Source: Lingula anatina
Taxonomy: Eukaryota > Brachiopoda > Lingulata > Lingulida > Lingulidae
NCBI RefSeq assembly: GCF_001039355.2
Contig: NW_019775486.1
Location: 54,521 to 118,520, forward strand
Direction of reading: 5' to 3'
DNA length: 64,000 bases
Part shown: positions 1 through 12,324 of the stretch, in pieces
How positions within the stretch are numbered: position 1 is the stretch's first letter
How the letters are laid out: each line of letters starts with the position of its first letter
Translations under genes and position numbers: made by a program
The notes under the pieces: model-generated
What the model saw: only the letters and a program-made list of their open reading frames with translations
Database searches by the model: none
What the model was told of the DNA's origin: nothing

Positions 1-35
1 GTTGCTATTGTCCCTGTGCAAAGTACCATGATAAT

Positions 36-176
36 GTCAATCAAAGCCTTGAAGATAGATCTTACCACACCCACAGGAACGCCTGATGGTGTCAATCAAA
101 GCCTTGAAGATAGATCTTACCACACCCACAGGAACGCCTGATGGTGTCAATCAAAGCCTTGAATATTTGATATTGC
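36..176. repeat. 55-bp tandem repeat, about 2.5 copies
   Basis: A unit beginning GTCAATCAAAGCCTTGAA recurs at 36, 91 and 146, giving an exact 55-bp period. The third copy diverges after the first 18 or so bases. The period is not a multiple of three, so the short reading frame across it is not evidence of coding. Confidence 0.9.
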
Positions 177-1334
177 CATGCCGATTGGAGGACTGTAGTA
201 CCTCCATGCTATGGAAATGTAAACATTATTGTTTTCGATATAACAGTCGGGGAATATTTAAGTTTCCGCTGGTTTCCGCTTGAAAACGTCTAAGATATTC
301 TTATCCGTATTCTTTGAATTGAAGGGGGCGGACAAACAATGGACAACAATATATTAATACCGTAAAATCATCACAACAGTAACACAATAGCCTTGAGAAA
401 AGGGACAGGACACATCAGCCAGTAAATATCACCATTGTTAGTTGCGTCGACAGGGTATTTTTTAAGTGGCCAGGGCCAAAGCGGACACTTGCCATTGCAA
501 TCAGTGCCCATCACCTCACTGTTATCTTTATTGGTGTATAATACCCTCAAAGCATTAAAATGTATTTGATCACAGATTTCATATGACTTTGATTCCCACT
601 TTGTCGTGTGTCAAGTAATTTCAATGCAGGAAGCCATCGTGGTATTGATTTTAGCAAATAATTTTCAGGTAAAAAATTTTAAGTAAAACATTACCGGGAG
701 TTTTCTTTTCTCTAAAGGAATCTGCATTTATAATAAACTATTATGACTGATAATGGGAAAGAAGCATACAGTAAGCACAAACATCATTTAGAGGTATACA
801 TTATACATATATATTGGTTTTATGCGAAATAGCCAGTCGTTTTAGTTAGGCATATACGGAAAATGAACTGTAGTTCAAATAACACAATCAAGAGACCAAG
901 ATTAGACGGTCCTGATTGAGTAATAGATGGAAAGACCTTTACAATCAGTCGCAAATATAGTAGTATATTGTAGTATTAAACGTGAATATATGGGTCTACG
1001 AATCACCAAAGTTGGTACATTAATGAAAAACATGAAATTAAGGCAAGGAGGAATATAATTATCAAGTGTACCTGTATCACTAAGTGAATGCGACAGATAC
1101 AATCGTGTAATAGATAAAGCCTAGCTTATAGCTTACAATTGCCACGGGCGCCGTGCGATGAAATCGTATACGATTGTCCGTGCGTTTTTTAAAATTGTAT
1201 TTATTTATTTATCTATTATTATTATTATTATTTTGACATCGTGAGGGGCTACGAGCTACACCGAGTATGTAAGACAATCGTTGAACAATGATTTAGGAGG
1301 ACTACTTTAATAATATACTCAATAGTACATTTAC

Positions 1335-1335
<1 letters not shown>

Positions 1336-1399
<64 letters not shown>
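1336..1399. repeat. (TA)n microsatellite
   Basis: An uninterrupted alternation of T and A of about 60 bases. It has no adjacent gene signal. Confidence 0.97.
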
Positions 1400-1402
<3 letters not shown>

Positions 1403-3027
1403 GACGAATGCTATTTCTTCTACTCTGGAGAACCATGCGGAATTTGAAGCTTTTATTGATTATTTATAATATTATTATGTTCTCATTCGTTCTTCAACTT
1501 CTTCTCAACTGTTCAACTCCTCAACTCGACTTTTGCAATACGATTTCGGGTGCATATCCTTCTACGCTTGTTTCTTACATTGGGTAATTCTCTACGTAAA
1601 ATCATAATTTATCTTGTGAAGCTCATAATATATCTCAAAATAAAGAAAATCATTTGAACTAGTAGACTTTGACCTCAATGTGATATTCAGCTTTTTTTAA
1701 TCCATATACGATTCAGTTGTCAGTTGCGAACTACTTCCTGGTTTTCACAAGGTTCTTCAAGGACTCTCAAAGATCGCTATAATTGCAGCACATACCATAA
1801 ACACCCAAAAATAAATAGATGCGGGCATATCAGATTACATATTTGCAAAAACTCCACATGGCAACAATTTACACCTCAGCAGGAATTCTTTTCCCTTGAC
1901 GCTCTTTGACGCGCTATCGGTCGATGCTGCATATACTTCAAAACAAATTGACTGCAAATTAAGCACTATTTTGCACCTTCATGTATCGTAACACGTTTTC
2001 ATATAAGACGCTCTGTTTTTGCAATAAAGAGCTAGTCCAATTTAAACGCTTGTTAAATGAATTATTTTCCCGTTTGAATATGGGAAATCAGTACTTTTAG
2101 TGTGATATAAGATTTAATTCTGAATCTTAATATACGCCCCTTGCCGTCCCCCCAATCCACAATCTACAGCCTTAGTCTGTCAGACGTGTCGTCAAAATAG
2201 AATATTGTCAGCATCCTATGAGAATGGAAAATGGCAAAAACGCATGCAAATCAGGGTTTCCAGAGGAACAGTCAAAGGTACTCCTTGGGATGCTCTATAC
2301 CGTGCGACAAGAAGGATAAACCCAGTACAAGTGACAGAGGGAATGGGGCGGGGAGGACATAAAAAAGAGAACAGCGACAGGGATTAAAGGGGTTGATGAT
2401 CACCTTTTTTTTAAATTTCTTGACACAGGAATTATTTGAGATTTGGACGATGGTTCCTTTTGATAGTAGAGAGATGTTACGCTTTGATTGAAATTCTGAA
2501 GGCAAAAGATTGCTAGTTGCGAGGTGGCCAGGCAGATATCAAGTGGTCCATTACTTACATTATCATTGCCAATGGTCATTATGTAAAACGATAAGAATTT
2601 TCTTCATATCTATATGCAGATTGAATCGTAATGAATTCAGAGCATATTCATTAAAGACGGCAATTAGCATAAACAAAACCGCCCAGTTCACTACTGATAA
2701 ACTTTTAAAGCACGCGACGCATCCAGCGAAGCTTACCGGTTAAGACAGCCAAGAGATAAGCGACCTTCTATTTTAGCGAGAGCAACTTTGTCAAGACGAC
2801 TGATACGTGAAGAAGCTGGAAGGGACACCATCCGTTTACAAAATAGCAGAGGTACTCGTTAACTACAACATTCTGACAATTCATCGGATAACTGGCACTG
2901 CACAAAGACATCTGAATTTTCAAAAAAAAAGATTACATTAGAATTGCCATCTTTTCGCTTTGTTGGTGGACGTTTTAATTGTTTTTATGCGACGGAAATT
3001 ACTTTTTGATTTCTTTGTTTGTTTCAG

Positions 3028-6000
3028 ATCAACATTTTCCGTTATGGATATACCAGCCTTTGTCGGTAAGTTCAGTGGAATAGCCATACGCTATTCACCT
3101 ATTGTCTTCTATTAGTCATGGATATCTCGATGTTGAGAAGTGTAAAATTTCGACAACCACATTGTGTCCCAAACAGGTGAGATTGTAACGAAAAGTTTTG
3201 TTTCTACAAAGACTAATATATCAATCACTTTTTCATTTTTTTTTTCATTTTTCCCATAAGACGTCTCTTACAATGTCACATGTACCAAGTTGCAGAGGTT
3301 AAGAATGACAACAGAAAATTCAAAGTCCAGAAAAGAGAATACAAGTAGCTCGTAGTTTCTGGTGTCCTATAACGTGGTATATTTAATGAATATTTTTGGT
3401 ATTGCAAATGCAAATAACAAATTTCCTGATTGTACTTACTATGCATATAACCATAGAATTCACTGTACACGGAACTGTATAATTTTTCTTCCAGGCTATA
3501 CAAACGATAACAGTACGAGCCTTTTCAGTGCTTGTGTGAGTACAGCACCGGTTGGAACTTTACCACTTTCTTGTGGAGATAACACAAGATGTGTCACAAA
3601 CCCGCTGTTTTCGGTAATAACCCGCTCCACACAGGCCTGTCTTTGCCCTCTGACGTCATACCCATCGCCTAATGGAACGTGCCAGACCAGTAAGTAATCT
3701 TCTCGATTCTATTGAAACAGTTTAGAGTAAAATTTGCTATTATTTGTTATTTTGAAAATTTTCAGTTTTCATGATTTGTAACCTTGGTTTAATATATATG
3801 TAATATGTACATGCAATGAAAGAGAAATGTAACCTACCGTGGTGGAAAAAAAGACCAGGTGATCTTTACTCCCAAGAAAAAAAGAATAGACTAATGTGGA
3901 AAACACCGCGCGCAGCCGACGTTCGTCAAAGTGAAGCGTTTAAGCATATTAAAACATGTACCCTTCTCTTTTGATTAAAATGGATTTAAGCTGAATGTGA
4001 GTTATTAACTGCACTGTCTTTTCTATATTCCATATTTTCTCTCTTCGTGCTTATACGGTCTCTCTCGTTTTAAATGTGAGTAGTTATACAGCTTGTGATA
4101 AACATGGTGGGATTAACGTTCATTCTTTGCACATTTGAAAAACTTCACGGAGTTTTACAGGCTTGTATTTCATTGTAGTAACAGGAACACCTTGCCAGGT
4201 TGCGGAAGACTGCGAAGTCAAGTCCATTGACTGCATTGGGGTGACCGGTTGGGGACTGGACGCGGCTTTGACCCAATTCGTGGCGGTATGTTTGCTGGAT
4301 CACCAATACAATGCAATCAGTGTCACACACACACGTGCACGCACAAACACACGCCTACACATACACATGCACACACATACATGCACACATGCACTGTTGA
4401 GCAGTTTGCTACTTGTTCAGTTAAAACATGCAGTATGTGTGTGCGTATTGTGTGCGTGTGTATGTGTGTGCACTGTACGTGTATGAGTGTGTGTGCACAA
4501 ACATGCACACGCACAGGCAATTCATAAGCAGTTTGCTCCTTGTAAAATTAAAACATATTAAGCTTAGCATTAAGTGCTTCTTACGGTGAACATGAAACAA
4601 ATCACATATTTATAAATGTAAAACACCTAGATTTTAATCTCTTTCTAATGTACTGGATTAGAGTTAGTCACTTTAGTCTAGACAAAACTGATAAGCTGGT
4701 TGAATTAGTCTTTATCAGTTACAATTTCTGTCACTGTTGTTCAAACCTCGATAATCTTGGTAGACAATCTTTTATATATGATGTGTAACATATGATGTTT
4801 AAGGGGCAAAACTGTTTGACTAAAGTGTTGGGCGTGTTTTTAAGAGGTCGGCTGAGCATCATATGCACAGTGTAAGCAATTTTAAGCATGAAAATAAAAC
4901 GCAATTTTTTTTGCTGGCCAATTGTAAATTAAAATTACAGCACAAACCATAAGGCACCCAAAAATAATTATGCAGCATATATTTCAAAACAAATTGACTG
5001 CAAATTAAGCAAGATTTTGCACCTTCAAGTATCGTAACACGTTTTCATATCATGTACATATTATTTCTACAAGTATTTTCTGCCCAAAATACCAAAAAAC
5101 GTGTTATCTCAGTATGTTGTTGGGAAAACTGCTTCTTTCTCTGAGCCCATGTCTTCACTCCCGTTCACCTCCAGCTAAAAATGACCACTCAGGTACACCA
5201 CTACGCCTACGTCTTACACCACTACACGTCACTTCCGGCACAATCCTGTCTCCTCCGGTACCCTCTATTGGGCAAAGAGTTCATTGTTTAATGAACAGTT
5301 AAAAGTCGTTTAGCAAAGAGAAACACATACATTTACAAAATCTCTTCTCGTGCTGCAACATTACAGCTAGGAACTTTATTTTCAATCCGTACTCTATTTA
5401 TTTTACATATTTTTTCATAAGACATGTAATGAAGCTACTTTACCTTTACCCTTTTGATTATCAACTCCCACCACTGCGTTTTACTTTCAGTCATTCGTGT
5501 TGGCACTATGTCGGATAACGGTTGAATATAACTACCAAATCCCTGTGTGGACGTGTACGCCTTCTAACCAGTGTGATTTTATTGGGCTTGCAACGCCGTC
5601 GACTTTTACTACGGTAGGAAGACGAAAACGGGAAGGTAAGAGTGACACACCAGCGAACTGATACCCAAACTACTGATCTGTTTCTCTGGGCTTTACAAGA
5701 CCTCCTATTCTTATAATGAGAATTCCTTTTTGTTATCTCTGCGTATTTGTGCTTCCGGCATTTAATATAGTATTGCGAAATCCAAATCACGTTTGTTGTT
5801 TTATTATCAAAAACATGATCTATAAGCAAATCTAAACGAAATAGCGGATTTGTGGTTCTCTAAAAAATGAATGAAAGCACTCACACTGAGACCGCATGCA
5901 GCAAGTTCGTACCGCCATAATGGGAAAGCGTTAGTGCGGGGGGGGGGGGGNNNNNNNNNNNNNNNNNNNNNNNNNNNNNNNNNNNNNNNNNNNNNNNNNN

Positions 6001-6582
6001 NNNNNNNNNNNNNNNNNNNNNNNNNNNNNNNNNNNNNNNNNNNNNNNNNNNNNNNNNNNNNNNNNNNNNNNNNNNNNNNNNNNNNNNNNNNNNNNNNNNN
6101 NNNNNNNNNNNNNNNNNNNNNNNNNNNNNNNNNNNNNNNNNNNNNNNNNNNNNNNNNNNNNNNNNNNNNNNNNNNNNNNNNNNNNNNNNNNNNGGGGGGG
6201 GGGGGGCAAATTATTTTCACGTCCTGTTGATAGTAAATCGTTTTCCCCGTATTTTCCTAACCATGCAGGATTCACAATACATCACTATGCTAACCATCAG
6301 TTTGTTGCAATTTATCTTGCAGTCAACGAACCACCGGAGGCAGTTGAAGAAGATCACGGTGCCCGAATAACGGAGTCTCTATCGAGGATAACGAGAAGTG
6401 AAACCGAAAGTGATGTTAAACAGGAGGTCTTATCCGTCGGTGAGGTCAAAAAGAGGCCAAAACGTGGCCCTACGACCTTTGCCTGCACACCCAGTGTCCT
6501 ATTATGGGCCAATATATTGACCATTTTCGGCTTCGGGGGCCAATCAAGCGTGTTTGAGTTTACCTGCGAGGTGCCTCCTTAA
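3028..6582 (+). CDS. Cysteine-rich, probably secreted protein with furin-type sites; function unknown
   Basis: Five exons join in consistent phase: 3028-3065 (ATG at 3044), 3495-3689, 4185-4285, 5491-5635 and 6323-6582 (TAA). From the ATG they give 240 residues. I do not recognise the family. Exons 2-3 hold nine cysteines; the spacing around QACLCPLTSY and NGTC resembles an EGF-like or EB-type module. There are two N-glycosylation sequons (NST, NGT). Exon 4 ends in GRRKRE and exon 5 contains KKRPKRG, both furin-type multibasic sites, separated by an acidic, Ser-rich spacer. The tail is hydrophobic (VLLWANILTIFGFGG). No signal peptide follows the internal ATG. The frame is open upstream to a TTTCAG acceptor at 3027, so the real N terminus may lie in an unfound exon. 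An alternative in-frame acceptor at 4160 would add eight residues to exon 3. The intron before the last exon contains an assembly gap. Secretion and proteolytic maturation are inferred from these motifs. Confidence 0.65.
4320..4512. repeat. CA/TG-rich imperfect microsatellite
   Basis: Imperfect CA runs at 4321-4395 and TG runs at 4435-4500 lie in the intron after exon 3 of the cysteine-rich gene. The opposite polarity of the two halves could fold back. The long reading frames across them are simple-sequence artefacts. Confidence 0.9.
5939..6206. other. Assembly gap flanked by poly-G
   Basis: N from 5951 to 6193, bounded by 12 G on the left and 13 G on the right. It lies in the last intron of the cysteine-rich gene, so the gene model does not depend on the missing bases unless an extra exon is hidden there. 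Confidence 0.99.
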
Positions 6583-8112
6583 AGTAAAAACTCAGAAATG
6601 TCCCATTTCAAGAAAGTAAGAGCGGTAAGATTCGTTCATTAGAAAAAAGAAATTAAACAAATCAGAATATTTTTCGGCAATTATGTTATGGTAACAAGAT
6701 AAACAAACAAAATATAATTCTAAAGGAAGTGAAATCTATCAAAATGTGTTAAACAGTAGAATATCTAAAAGATGCAAATATGATGCCTTTACTCGAAACC
6801 TATAACATAAGAAATTAAGGGACATGGGGAATAACATTCTTGAAAACATCACTCTTGAAGAAGTAATTTTTAATTAAAGGTCTGCTAGGCAATTGAAAGA
6901 TAGGAAAAGACCACGCCCGCATGATATACTTTAGAATTTTTAATTTTCTTGGCCGGATTTTGGGATATTATTCTTCAGATCAGTCAAAAAATATTGCTGC
7001 AACGGGACAAACCGAGGGAATTAATAAATATTATTATTGAATACCTCTTATTAAATCATGTCATAATATTGAACTATTAAATTAAAAACAATATAACCAG
7101 ACATAGAAAATGGGGATCAGAAGGGATTCATCAGTGTAAAAATATAGAAAATAGAATTGTACCGAAAACAATGTGTAATAATTATGATTTACTGTGGTCT
7201 AGGGACACCCTCATTTTTCTGGCCATTACTTTTTTTTAAGCAAAAGTATCATTAGAAAGCTTGAGATATAGAGGTGGAAGTGCGGTTGTGGCTTTGTGTC
7301 AATATAATGTTCGTATCGTTTATATTTCAAATAATAATGAAAAGTATAGATAAATAATAATTTAAAAATCGAGACTCAAGCTCAACAATAAGTCTAGGTT
7401 ATTTCGATTTGTTTGTCTTGCTGGTAGGAAGTTGATGTGTTCTGGCAGTGTGAAATTCAGCAGAATACCGGCAGAAGGTTACTTTTAAGGAAAAGTTGAT
7501 TTTGCACAATGCCCGGTGATGGTATAGCATTTTAAGTAAAAATAATATAGGCCTATCAAAGTTTGGATTATAATGGCTAACGTGTTAGAAAACACTTTGA
7601 AAGAGTAAATAAAAGATGGAATATTGGTCGGATTATCAGTGTTGACTTATTTTATCACGGAGAGGTCGTTAGGAGTCCTACTGCGTTTCTTATTAGGCCT
7701 GTGTGTCTTTATTTATTTTGTTATAATTATTTTTTCTTTTTTGACGTCTGCTTAATGACTTGGAGACCCAAAAATAAAGATAAGACTAATCAATATCGGT
7801 TTTGGTGCGTTTTCTTTTTCTTTTTTTTTTTTTTTTTTTCTTTTTGTTTTTTTCAACGGTCGAGCGCCAGACAAGAATTGTTTTTGGCACACGTTTATTG
7901 GCTAACTGAAAGTAAATATCATTGTATCAGATTTGATCTAATGCCCTTCTTAAATATGAAGCGTTTAATGAATGAATATAACAGTCGTTTATAAGCCTTA
8001 GAAGTCTTTGTTAGGGCCGATGGTTTACTTCTTTGTTTTGTTAGTCGTTTTGGGCAACAGACCCTCTGTTTTTCTCGGATGTTAATGTCAGAAACTTAAG
8101 CTCCGGCGGGGT
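6583..8112. other. Intergenic, AT-rich, convergent gene ends
   Basis: This is the space between the stop of the plus-strand cysteine-rich gene and the stop of the minus-strand flavin reductase. It should contain both 3' untranslated regions. A TTTATT at about 7706 (AATAAA on the minus strand) is a candidate polyadenylation signal for the reductase. A T-rich run sits at 7812-7852. I see no coding sequence. Confidence 0.5.
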
Positions 8113-9970
8113 TCACTTTTGCAGAGCTATGGCCACGCCCTTCCAGTCCCACACGATCGTAGTTAACAAGGACAGCATAAAACAGGCGACATTGGCCCTA
8201 GGAATCCCAATCAAGCCTTCGTTCAGATCTATGCAGTACGCCTCCTTTGCTATGATCGGCTTACCTGGCATAATGAAGATTAGTCATTTTGTAAAATTTG
8301 TAAAGAGTGAAACAACATTTTTATTTGATATGAAAGGCTATTGTGACATTATTTGAAAAATTATCATACGTGGAGTATTTACACTAGCGCTCTTTTCGTT
8401 TCAGTAAACGTGTAGTCTACTTTGCGAAGCGATTGCAGTAAAACGAGTTAAGGATTACAGCTTTAAGAAATATCCTCACATTTTGTCAAAAAGTGTATAA
8501 ATAACAGTGATTTCACAAAAAAAAAATCCAGGCACAAAAGACAATTTCGTCATGGCATCCAAACAAAATAAATGAAATTTAAAAAGAAAACACCCTCATG
8601 TCCAGCCACTCACCAGAGAGAGGCTCCTCGTTCAGTTCTGGGGGTCTCACGCACGTGTAGCGGATATCCTTGGCCTCTTCGGCCAGATACTTCTCCATCC
8701 TTCCCTGGTCCTCCGTGACAACGCCCACGTAGGACGGGTACCAGAAAGATTTGATTCTCTCAGGGGCCTCTGGAACTCCTGGGAAACCAAATAAAACTAC
8801 GGTGAAAAGGTGCACCAGTTGCATGAATGACATAAAAAGACACCAAATTATTGGTTTACCAGTGATTCAGTTTTGCTGTTGATTTTAAAAACCATGCACC
8901 TTTGTTTTATTCAAATAAGTAAAAAAAAAAAAAGCCGCAGACTAGGCTTTGATTTGGAGCACGCAGAGTACGTAGAGTTGTATTGGGCCTCTAGCATTGT
9001 ATTGGGCCTTCTGGCAAAAAACGACTTTTTTACCCCGTTAACTGGCCAAACTTGAGAAATGACATGAAACCCAACTCAACCTTGGATTCAAAGCGGACTT
9101 TTCCTACCTAAAAATCGGTTATTTTGAACACATCACCCCAAACCGTACATACATACACCTTTTACACGTTTGCTATGGCTTACTTATCACCGACAATAAA
9201 GTGACCAGTAATATCTGAAACTTTGGGAACTTACGCACAGTACACCAGGCAGTAATGCACACGAGTCTGTCCACCCCAGACGCTCTCATGGCGCCTACTA
9301 TGACCCTTATGGAGTCCGAGAAGAAGGTAAACTTGGCCTTGGTGTCCTCAGTAGGCATGGCGCCGAGGCACGAAATCACGGCGTCTTGGTCCTTCATCCC
9401 GTCAGCCAGTGAGGCCTCGCTTGAGACGTCCCCCTTGATTATCTGAAAGCATGATTTAGTTTTCTATAGAAGTCAGTTAATATCGTCGTTTTTACTATTA
9501 TAGTTTGATCAACATCCATATTATTACTGATATAAGTTTGTTGTTGTAGAAATCACTATCATTAGGCACCTGTCACCATCATAAAAATATCATAATATTA
9601 ATAAAGGGGTAATTAACTTTCGTGCGCGCTCAGCTGACAGCAATTTAGCGTGAACCCCCAGGGAGTTAGGTCTATCCAGATGGATCGATCTAAATCTGTG
9701 GGAATGCAGTCTTAGTAGGGGATCCTAGTCTAAGAAAAGTCCAACCTGTTAAATACTGATTTTTAACACGAAATTTACTTATCTATTCCACTGTATTTCA
9801 TTGCAATCTTAGAACAAGAACAGACTGTCTTTTACCGTTAAGTTGTCGTCCCGCATTTTGACCTTGTCCGGGTTTCTGACCACTGCGGTCACTTGATGTC
9901 CAGCTTCCAGGGCCTGCTTGACCAGCTCCTTGCCGCATCCACCAGTGGCGCCGAGAACAAACAGCTTCAT
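8113..9970 (-). CDS. Flavin reductase (NADPH) / biliverdin reductase B-like
   Basis: Four minus-strand exons, 9970-9836, 9442-9235, 8778-8614 and 8264-8113 (TGA), join in phase to 219 residues, close to the roughly 206 of human BLVRB. The N terminus is a Rossmann nucleotide-binding unit: strand MKLFVLGATGG, glycine motif GATGGCG at residues 7-13, then helix and VRNPDKV at the position that usually selects NADPH. Next come SCLGAMPTED and the VGAMRASGVDRLVCIT helix-strand, both typical of the atypical short-chain dehydrogenase subgroup. Exon 3 carries RYTCVRPPEL, and exon 4 ends in a helix like the family C terminus (ANVACFMLSLLT). The family reduces flavins and some biliverdins with NADPH in the cytosol. 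The ATG directly follows a TTTCCAG acceptor, so a noncoding first exon is expected upstream. A substrate cannot be assigned from sequence; it may be a wider NAD(P)-binding paralogue. Confidence 0.85.
9604..9710. mobile_element. Partial copy of the GATCGATC foldback element family
   Basis: This segment contains the family blocks GGGGTAATTAACT, CAATTTAGCGTGAACCCCC, GGGAGTTAGG and GGATCGATCTAAATCT. The full copies at 21495, 23081 and 58884 contain these plus a second half that is missing here. It lies in intron 1 of the flavin reductase gene and looks like a truncated copy. Confidence 0.7.
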
Positions 9971-10784
9971 CTGGAAATAGTAAAGTAGTCACAGTTAGTG
10001 GCTACAGGCTGCAGGGAGTGGGGTTGGGGAGCTCCCATCCTTTCCCATCAAGGGATTTCTGATACAAAATGGAGATCTTTATATGGGGTTACCATACTGT
10101 ACATCAGAAGTCTGCAGCTCCAGATTACTTCAGAGAGAGAGCGAGAGAGAGAGAGAAAACTTTTCAGATAACAGCATACCTCTGCTTCTATTCTTGCTTT
10201 CTTTTGTTCCTAACTGTGGTGGTCAGATATTACGGGTTATCTCCGCATTCAATGGTAGGGGCCTATACGTTGGCGAGAGTTTACAGACACCTCTATCCGT
10301 GCCGTCACTGTATATATATATATAGCCACCGCCACCCAATCTGAACAGCAAACACTATAGTTTACGCAGTGTTAGTGAGGATAACGCAAGTCATTGTAAA
10401 CATTACTCTATACTAGGGACCAGCTCAGTGTTGACGTTAATTCTATGCAAAAATTCTCTCTGGACAGTATGAAATTTTGGTAAGAATTAGCCAGAGATAT
10501 ATCTGTGAATATTTTGTGAAACGTCAATCTGTAGCCCTGGTGAAGGGAGAGAAATGTGTTCCCTCTTTGGGGTAACGCAATCCGCCCCCTTCTGGTCTTG
10601 GTGTCTAAGAAACAAACGGCAAAATTCCCACCATCGTGGAGTTTTCTTGACAAAGTATTCAGTGAATGGTCAGCTTCAGCTTAGTTAGGAATACGGACGG
10701 TTATGAGGTTAGCACTATCACCCATCAGTTGTTTAATATTGAAGTGATGATAGATTCGGTTCCCTTGCCTATCTCCCCCCCCCC

Positions 10785-10826
10785 CTCCACACACACACAC
10801 ACGCACACACACACACACACACACGA
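10785..10826. repeat. (CA)n microsatellite after a C run
   Basis: A run of C followed by near-perfect CA dinucleotides with one CG interruption. Confidence 0.95.
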
Positions 10827-11116
10827 AAGAAAAGATAAAATACTATAATCACAAGTGGAAAATAAAATTGGCAATAGAAACAAATCCATTTTTTAACATA
10901 CATTAATCTCTGTATAACTCGTCCCCTCATAACTGAAATTATATTTTACCTCGAATAAATGATGCGGAACGTACTTATCGCTCGTCTTATCTGACACACT
11001 ATTTAACATAAATCTTCGAGTTACTCAAACAGCCCATTCTATCCCTCTACTGCATTAGGAAGAGATTGTCCAAACTTTTACCTTTGGTTTGCAAAGATCA
11101 ACGATTCCGCATATAC

Positions 11117-11380
11117 AGGGCCGTAGCCTCCGGGGAGGCAGGGGGGGGCAGCTGCCCCCCTGGGATTTGAGGTGCAAAAAAAATAATAATAATAATCACA
11201 AAGGTAAAAAAAAATTGCAAAGTTGGTATCAATTCTGTGAGAAAATGCACATAATTATACATACAGTTTTTAAAAATTTTCCACACCGTGGGAGGGGGAC
11301 ACCCCCTCCCCCCTCGAGGGGTTCGCCCCCTCGTGTCCGCTTACTGCACCCCCTGGCATTTTGCTCAGGCTACGGCCCTG
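11117..11380. mobile_element. Short inverted-repeat element with CAGGGCCGTAGCCT ends
   Basis: The ends CAGGGCCGTAGCCT and AGGCTACGGCCCTG are exact inverted repeats. Inside them are G-rich and C-rich arms, a poly-A stretch and AT-rich middle. Both sides carry ATATA-like sequence, which is a possible target duplication. At about 264 bp with no protein it fits a MITE-like non-autonomous DNA element. The frames read across it are not genes. Confidence 0.8.
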
Positions 11381-12324
11381 ATATATATATTTCATGTTCT
11401 GTAAGACGTTCTGGTAATGAAACCTTTGCTTATGACCTATCTATGGCCTTTTAAAAATAGTTCGTGTACGCGGAAAAATACATTGTATATGCTTCATTTC
11501 CTCGTGTCCTATGCCATCCATCTAAATATTCTTTTTCATTTTCAAATTATAATAAAGTGAAAACAAAACAATATTACTTGAAAGATTTTCATAGTTTTAT
11601 TGTAATACATCTTATTTACAAGTATATACATTTGCTCTACATACAATAACTAATCATTAAAATAACCAAAACACAAAAAATTCACAGACGACACAAGTTA
11701 TTTTGATTTTATGATAAACGGATAAAATGTATTATTGCAACATGAACAAATTGCACATTAAAACAGTATGAGTAAAATTAAGAAAGATAAAAGCTCAATC
11801 AAAATATGTGTAAAATGTGACACCTTATACAAGTCACCTTAAGATAAAGTTGAATGTATGAATTCAACAAATGAAGAATAATTCAATAATATATTAAGTT
11901 TTAAAAATCAGCAACAGACAAAAAAAAGAATAATAAAATTTAAGTGTGTACTAGGTAACATTTGTTCAGTTAAGAAATTTGGAAGAAATTCATATTTTTG
12001 CACAATGAAATAATATTAATCATACAATGTTAAATTGGCTTTCATTCCAAAAACAAGTAATTGCAGGAATTTTAGCATTTGTGACCAATATACACTTTGG
12101 AATGTTAAATTGACTCAGGGGGGATGGATCACAAATGACCATCATCATTTGACCATGCTTCACTGACCAGTATCAGCAAACAAAATGTGGAGATTTTTTT
12201 CAGAAGAAGTAAGTGCCTTGTTTGCCTCATCCTATCTAAGCTTCATATCTTATACTGGTCCCTTGTAACCGTAAATGGCACATTGATACTGATCACATGA
12301 CTATCATGTGATCTGGTCACATGA

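Larger units (their letters stand above)
1..3027. other. Intergenic region without recognised gene
   Basis: I find no coding sequence that I can support here. The stretch holds a short tandem repeat at its left end, an ATT run near 1215-1235, a long TA microsatellite at 1338-1398 and otherwise unique AT-rich sequence. The reading frame of the first recognised exon of the cysteine-rich gene is open back to its acceptor at 3027, so an upstream exon carrying the true start or a signal peptide could lie here. I did not identify it. Confidence 0.5.
9971..12324. other. Intergenic region upstream of the reductase and 3' of the sorting nexin
   Basis: I see no coding sequence. It holds a GA-rich run at 10134-10156, a CA microsatellite at 10793-10825, an inverted-repeat element at 11117-11380, and the probable 3' untranslated region of the minus-strand sorting nexin from 12324 leftward. 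A TTTATT near 11597 (AATAAA on the minus strand) is a candidate polyadenylation signal for that gene. Confidence 0.5.

Noticed and set aside
4163-4527. His-Thr and Cys-Val rich frames
   Set aside because: They arise from CA/TG microsatellites. Only 4185-4285 is supported as exon.
5807-6275. Long open frames across the N gap
   Set aside because: They are translations of N and poly-G/C only.
11089-11454. 121-codon frame with PPPPS and GRGRG stretches
   Set aside because: It lies on the inverted-repeat element and its G/C arms and shows no family features.
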